Virus record (IMG/VR): IMGVR_UViG_3300030333_006336
Span: 1 to 64,000 of that record
DNA from: a virus
DNA: 64,000 nucleotides
Reading direction: 5' to 3' (one strand)
Below the pieces are notes generated by a model, which was not told where the DNA came from, ran no database searches, and saw only the letters and a program-made list of their open reading frames with translations. Position numbers and translations under genes: made by a program. Positions 61,335 through 64,000 of this stretch are shown one piece after another (within the stretch, counting starts at the first letter, position 1; every line of letters begins with the position of its first letter).

Positions 61335-61944
61335 CAAAGTCACTCAATACTTCATTTAAAAGTCTATTAATTCTATCAGCTTTTGTAAAAACGCGAGATG
61401 TATCAAATTCTTTAGCTTCGCGCATCATAAAAGCATTAGGTGTCGAAGGCTCAGACACAAAATCAAAACAAATAAGTTGAAAATCGTCTTCAACTACAAC
61501 ATGCCCTTGTGCAGACTCGGTAACAGAGCCCATACCTCGTGAGGAAATACCTAGTTTGACACCTGATTCTACCAAGGATTTAAGAATACCCCCTGAAGGT
61601 GTGTCTAAAACTTTTACTTTACCCATCACATTTTTGTTTTCCCACCAAACATCAGTCACCATGTGTGAGGCGTTCTTTAGGTTGATTACCGAATCATCGG
61701 GATGGTCAAGCTCGCCCAACGCTCTACGTTCTTTTACCAATTTTTGGTAATTTTTCATTTCGCGCATTAAAACTTTATGAGGGTACACTCTTCCATTTCC
61801 ATTTTGAACATCCGCTTCTTGTAGTTTACCAGACAAGATCATGCCGCCATTGGCCACAAATCTTTTTTCTTCTTCTGTTAAAAGGTCTTGACAAACACCA
61901 CCTTCACAAAGTTCATAATATTCTCGTAATAATTTCTGACTCAT
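61321..61944 (-). CDS. Prohead core protease (T4 gp21/S80-like)
   Basis: The 207-residue protein has ELDHPDDS with the catalytic histidine (H81) and LGISSRGMGS with the nucleophile serine (about 134-135), as in T4 gp21 and herpes-type assemblins. NGNGRVYPHKVLMRE is a typical early block. It digests scaffold and trims the capsid protein during head maturation. It lies upstream of the scaffold and capsid genes. Confidence 0.93.
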   Translation of the reverse strand: MSQKLLREYYELCEGGVCQDLLTEEEKRFVANGGMILSGKLQEADVQNGNGRVYPHKVLMREMKNYQKLVKERRALGELDHPDDSVINLKNASHMVTDVWWENKNVMGKVKVLDTPSGGILKSLVESGVKLGISSRGMGSVTESAQGHVVVEDDFQLICFDFVSEPSTPNAFMMREAKEFDTSRVFTKADRINRLLNEVLSDFDEEE

Positions 61945-61989
61945 AGTTAAGATCCCTTACAGCACCGTCTCACTGGTTGTAGCATCCAC

Positions 61990-62313
61990 TTAGTTGTGCA
62001 CATGTCTGTGTTCATGTTTGACTCCTTCGTCTCCAAAAATCATGTTAAATATATATGACGTGCCTGATGCTAAACCGCCTAAAAGGAAAAAATTAAACAC
62101 AGAGACATCAAAATTAAATAGTTCTGTGTATGGGGAAAGTAACATTAAAATCCACCCAACATGAAACCCCATGCACATAGGGCAGTGAAATACCTTTCCG
62201 TATCCTCGCAAAAAGTCTTTGGAAGGTCGTATTTTCTTTAACAGTGGCATATCGCTGTATACCAAAATTTGTGTTAGCCCGTAAGCACATAATATAAAAG
62301 TTAATAATTCCAT
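61990..62313 (-). CDS. Membrane protein with CPMC motif (107 aa)
   Basis: There are three likely membrane segments. Between the first two is VFHCPMCMGFHVGW, with a CxxC pair next to histidines; the C-terminus is KHEHRHVHN, rich in histidine. It might bind metal or be redox-active. It stands within the head-assembly genes, overlapping the next gene by 13 bases. A holin role is possible but not shown. Confidence 0.65.
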   Translation of the reverse strand: MELLTFILCAYGLTQILVYSDMPLLKKIRPSKDFLRGYGKVFHCPMCMGFHVGWILMLLSPYTELFNFDVSVFNFFLLGGLASGTSYIFNMIFGDEGVKHEHRHVHN

Positions 62314-62837
62314 TTTTGCCTCCGCATATCTCGTTTGCCAACTAGTTCGACGGTACCCAAAGCTGTTTCAACTCCACTTTCAATACCCTTTTGGGCAGTT
62401 GCTTTTGCAACTTTCGCTGCACTGATTGCATACTCAGGATCTATTGTCGCCCCAGTTGTCATGGCTTTCGCCAAAAGTCCCAGTGCGATAACTGGTCCTC
62501 CAAATTTTAAAAGAGTCTTAAATGCTGGGTTATTGGCTAAATCGATTCCGGTTTGATAGGTGGCCGTTCCAGCTTTGAGTCCTAAGTCCGATATGTCGTC
62601 CATAAGCCCCTCTTGTTGCATTTTTTCAGATTCTTCTTCTATATTCTGTAAAAGTTGAACAACCTGTTTAATATCTGGATCCTGTAATAAGGTTTTTCCC
62701 GCTGCCTCTAATTCTTTTTTATCTGTTGTTTTTGAAGCTTTCTTAATAAAGTCAGAAGTTTTAATTTTATTATTTTTTAAATCCTCAATCCCTTCAGACA
62801 ATATAAATCTATTCCAATTTTTAAAAATTTGTTCCAT
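62301..62837 (-). CDS. Hypothetical 178-aa protein with one hydrophobic segment
   Basis: An N-terminal helical region rich in Lys and Glu is followed by a hydrophobic stretch (LLKFGGPVIALGLLAKAM) and Ala-rich helices. Start ATG 62837 after AGGAA. Possibly a small membrane-active or internal head protein; not recognised. Confidence 0.65.
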   Translation of the reverse strand: MEQIFKNWNRFILSEGIEDLKNNKIKTSDFIKKASKTTDKKELEAAGKTLLQDPDIKQVVQLLQNIEEESEKMQQEGLMDDISDLGLKAGTATYQTGIDLANNPAFKTLLKFGGPVIALGLLAKAMTTGATIDPEYAISAAKVAKATAQKGIESGVETALGTVELVGKRDMRRQKWNY

Positions 62838-62846
62838 CAAAGGTTC

Positions 62847-63386
62847 CTAAATTGTATACAAATAGCTCAGTGAGTAGGGATCTCTGATGTAACCTGGGCG
62901 AATGGAGCCTTGTTCATCGCGCTGGGGCACTTCTCCTAATTCCGTTGAGTCTTCCTTATCAGGGTGTATAAGTTCATCATCGGCCATTGAAACAATCGCC
63001 TCAGTGGATTCAAAGTATGGGCGTTCTTCATCAATGAATTGTGAAATATTAATAAGCGCCATCTTGGGAGCGCTGACACCTTCTGCCATTGGCTTCTCTA
63101 AAGTTGCTTCAATAGAACCATAGAACGAGCCGGCTTGAATCGAGTCGGCAACAACTATACCTTTTTTGCGCAAGTGTGCAAATAATCTATTTTGTGCACC
63201 GTATACTAAATCGTTCATAACCTCTTTAGGAAAAGCAGTAACTTTATTCTTAGCCGTAGAAAGAACAATATCGATATCTCCATGATCAAATATCATAAGA
63301 TCTCCGCTTAGACTTTTACGGATATCCATCTCCAGCCGAACCGTGCGCGGTTCAGCTTCTGTTCCAATTTTAACTACGATTGCCAT
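62847..63386 (-). CDS. Hypothetical head-region protein (179 aa)
   Basis: A mixed alpha/beta protein with RTVRLEMDIRKSLSGDLMIFDH, KGIVVADSIQAGSFYGSIEATL and an acidic, proline-containing tail. It shares a 17-base overlap with the gene upstream. Its place ahead of the prohead protease suggests a role in head assembly. No family recognised. Confidence 0.65.
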   Translation of the reverse strand: MAIVVKIGTEAEPRTVRLEMDIRKSLSGDLMIFDHGDIDIVLSTAKNKVTAFPKEVMNDLVYGAQNRLFAHLRKKGIVVADSIQAGSFYGSIEATLEKPMAEGVSAPKMALINISQFIDEERPYFESTEAIVSMADDELIHPDKEDSTELGEVPQRDEQGSIRPGYIRDPYSLSYLYTI

Positions 63387-63957
63387 CAGTATTAATTTCC
63401 CTTACGAGTTGCTGTGTTTTCATAACAGTTAGGAGCAGGTTATCACTCAATGGTTGTTTTGAGAACTCATTTAAGCGGTTTAGCACCTTATCAGTTTTAA
63501 AAACCATGTCTGTATCTGATTTAATTTCTTGACTTGTTTTTGCTTCTTCTAACGCAATTTTAAGTCTTGCAATTTCTTCGTTTAAATAACTTTTTAAATC
63601 AAGAGCATTGTCTACAAAAGAAACAATGTATCTTGTTAGGAGTTCTTTCTGTTCATCTAAAAGCTCTCCGTTGTATTTGTCATTAAATTTTTGAACAAAA
63701 GTTCGATATACCACATTATCAATATCTGTTAAGTTTTCTGTTTGTGCCTTTTGAGCACTCATCATTTTTTGAGCAACTTCGTTTTCTAAGATAACTTGAT
63801 TTTTAGGTGAAGCTTTATGAGAAAAGATCTGAGCAATTGTAGCTAAAGTTTTATAATTTGGGACATAATTGTTAAACACCTCTGGGGAAAGTTTTTTGTT
63901 AACATCATGAATTAGTGCCGTTTGTTTATTAAATAATTCTTGAGGATTAATCACCAT
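63370..63957 (-). CDS. Hypothetical helical protein, start may lie outside the window
   Basis: At least 195 residues, helical, with KLSPEVFNNYVPNYKTLATI and a C-terminal coiled coil. ATG 63957 lacks a ribosome binding site, and the same frame stays open to the window edge (coding TTEKIIKEAKLTR before the Met). The true start may be upstream. Another frame there ends in a stop (TGA) overlapping this ATG region. Probably head-associated. Confidence 0.65.
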   Translation of the reverse strand: MVINPQELFNKQTALIHDVNKKLSPEVFNNYVPNYKTLATIAQIFSHKASPKNQVILENEVAQKMMSAQKAQTENLTDIDNVVYRTFVQKFNDKYNGELLDEQKELLTRYIVSFVDNALDLKSYLNEEIARLKIALEEAKTSQEIKSDTDMVFKTDKVLNRLNEFSKQPLSDNLLLTVMKTQQLVREINTDGNRS

Positions 63958-64000
63958 TCTTGTAAGTTTTGCTTCTTTAATAATCTTCTCAGTGGTAAAT

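Noticed and set aside
1-64000. tRNA genes, CRISPR arrays, insertion sequences or an integrase
   Set aside because: Intergenic gaps are at most about 185 bases, all inspected; none holds a cloverleaf or repeat array, and no integrase or transposase motif occurs in the proteins.

Overview
The window is an interior piece of a large, strictly lytic-looking tailed phage genome with a contractile tail (T4-superfamily myovirus). Every gene I can support lies on the minus strand, the genes are tightly packed with many ATGA or TAATG overlaps, and I see no tRNA, rRNA, integrase, insertion sequence or CRISPR array. No host can be named from the sequence. Phage-carried GroEL, GroES, ribosomal protein bS21, UVDE endonuclease and a B12-dependent ribonucleotide reductase resemble gene sets reported from aquatic phages, but this is inference.

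Read in the direction of transcription (high to low coordinates), 64000-31327 is the virion module. It holds head assembly genes (63957-60909: unknown proteins and an S80-type prohead protease), a small bS21 gene, a run of fibre-like proteins (60614-54384) with an Smr-type miniprotein among them, the scaffold-like protein and major capsid protein, neck proteins, tail sheath, tail tube, the T4 gp26-like hub chaperone pair, tape measure, and baseplate proteins, including a 1915-residue virion protein.

From 31291 to 12784 lies the replication and nucleotide module: a minimal family-A DNA polymerase, a possible tubulin-like protein, a gp32-like single-strand binding protein, a ParB-like protein, a D12 adenine methylase, RecA, a secreted His-rich protein, UVDE, a 5'-3' exonuclease, a DnaB-type helicase, class II ribonucleotide reductase, GroES, an amidase endolysin and a full-length DnaE-type polymerase with PHP domain. 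From 12775 to 1 is a mixed module: two ClpP-like proteases, a J-domain protein, a second adenine methylase, a thioredoxin, an IMPDH-family enzyme, a sigma-region-4-like regulator, an acidic repeat protein, a putative PD-(D/E)XK protein, GroEL and a decayed D12 methylase.

Two promoter classes divide the window. Eight near-perfect sigma70 promoters (TTGACA/T, spacer 16-17, TATAAT-like) occur only below 29.3 kb. A second motif (ACTATTTATA-like) precedes mainly virion genes, and also the acidic protein at 7033-7914 and the truncated first gene, which suggests those two are late virion genes. Several Rho-independent terminators sit directly against, or are interlocked with, the next promoter. The most unusual is at 24767-24818, where a promoter lies inside a terminator hairpin whose 3' arm is also the ribosome binding site of the next gene.
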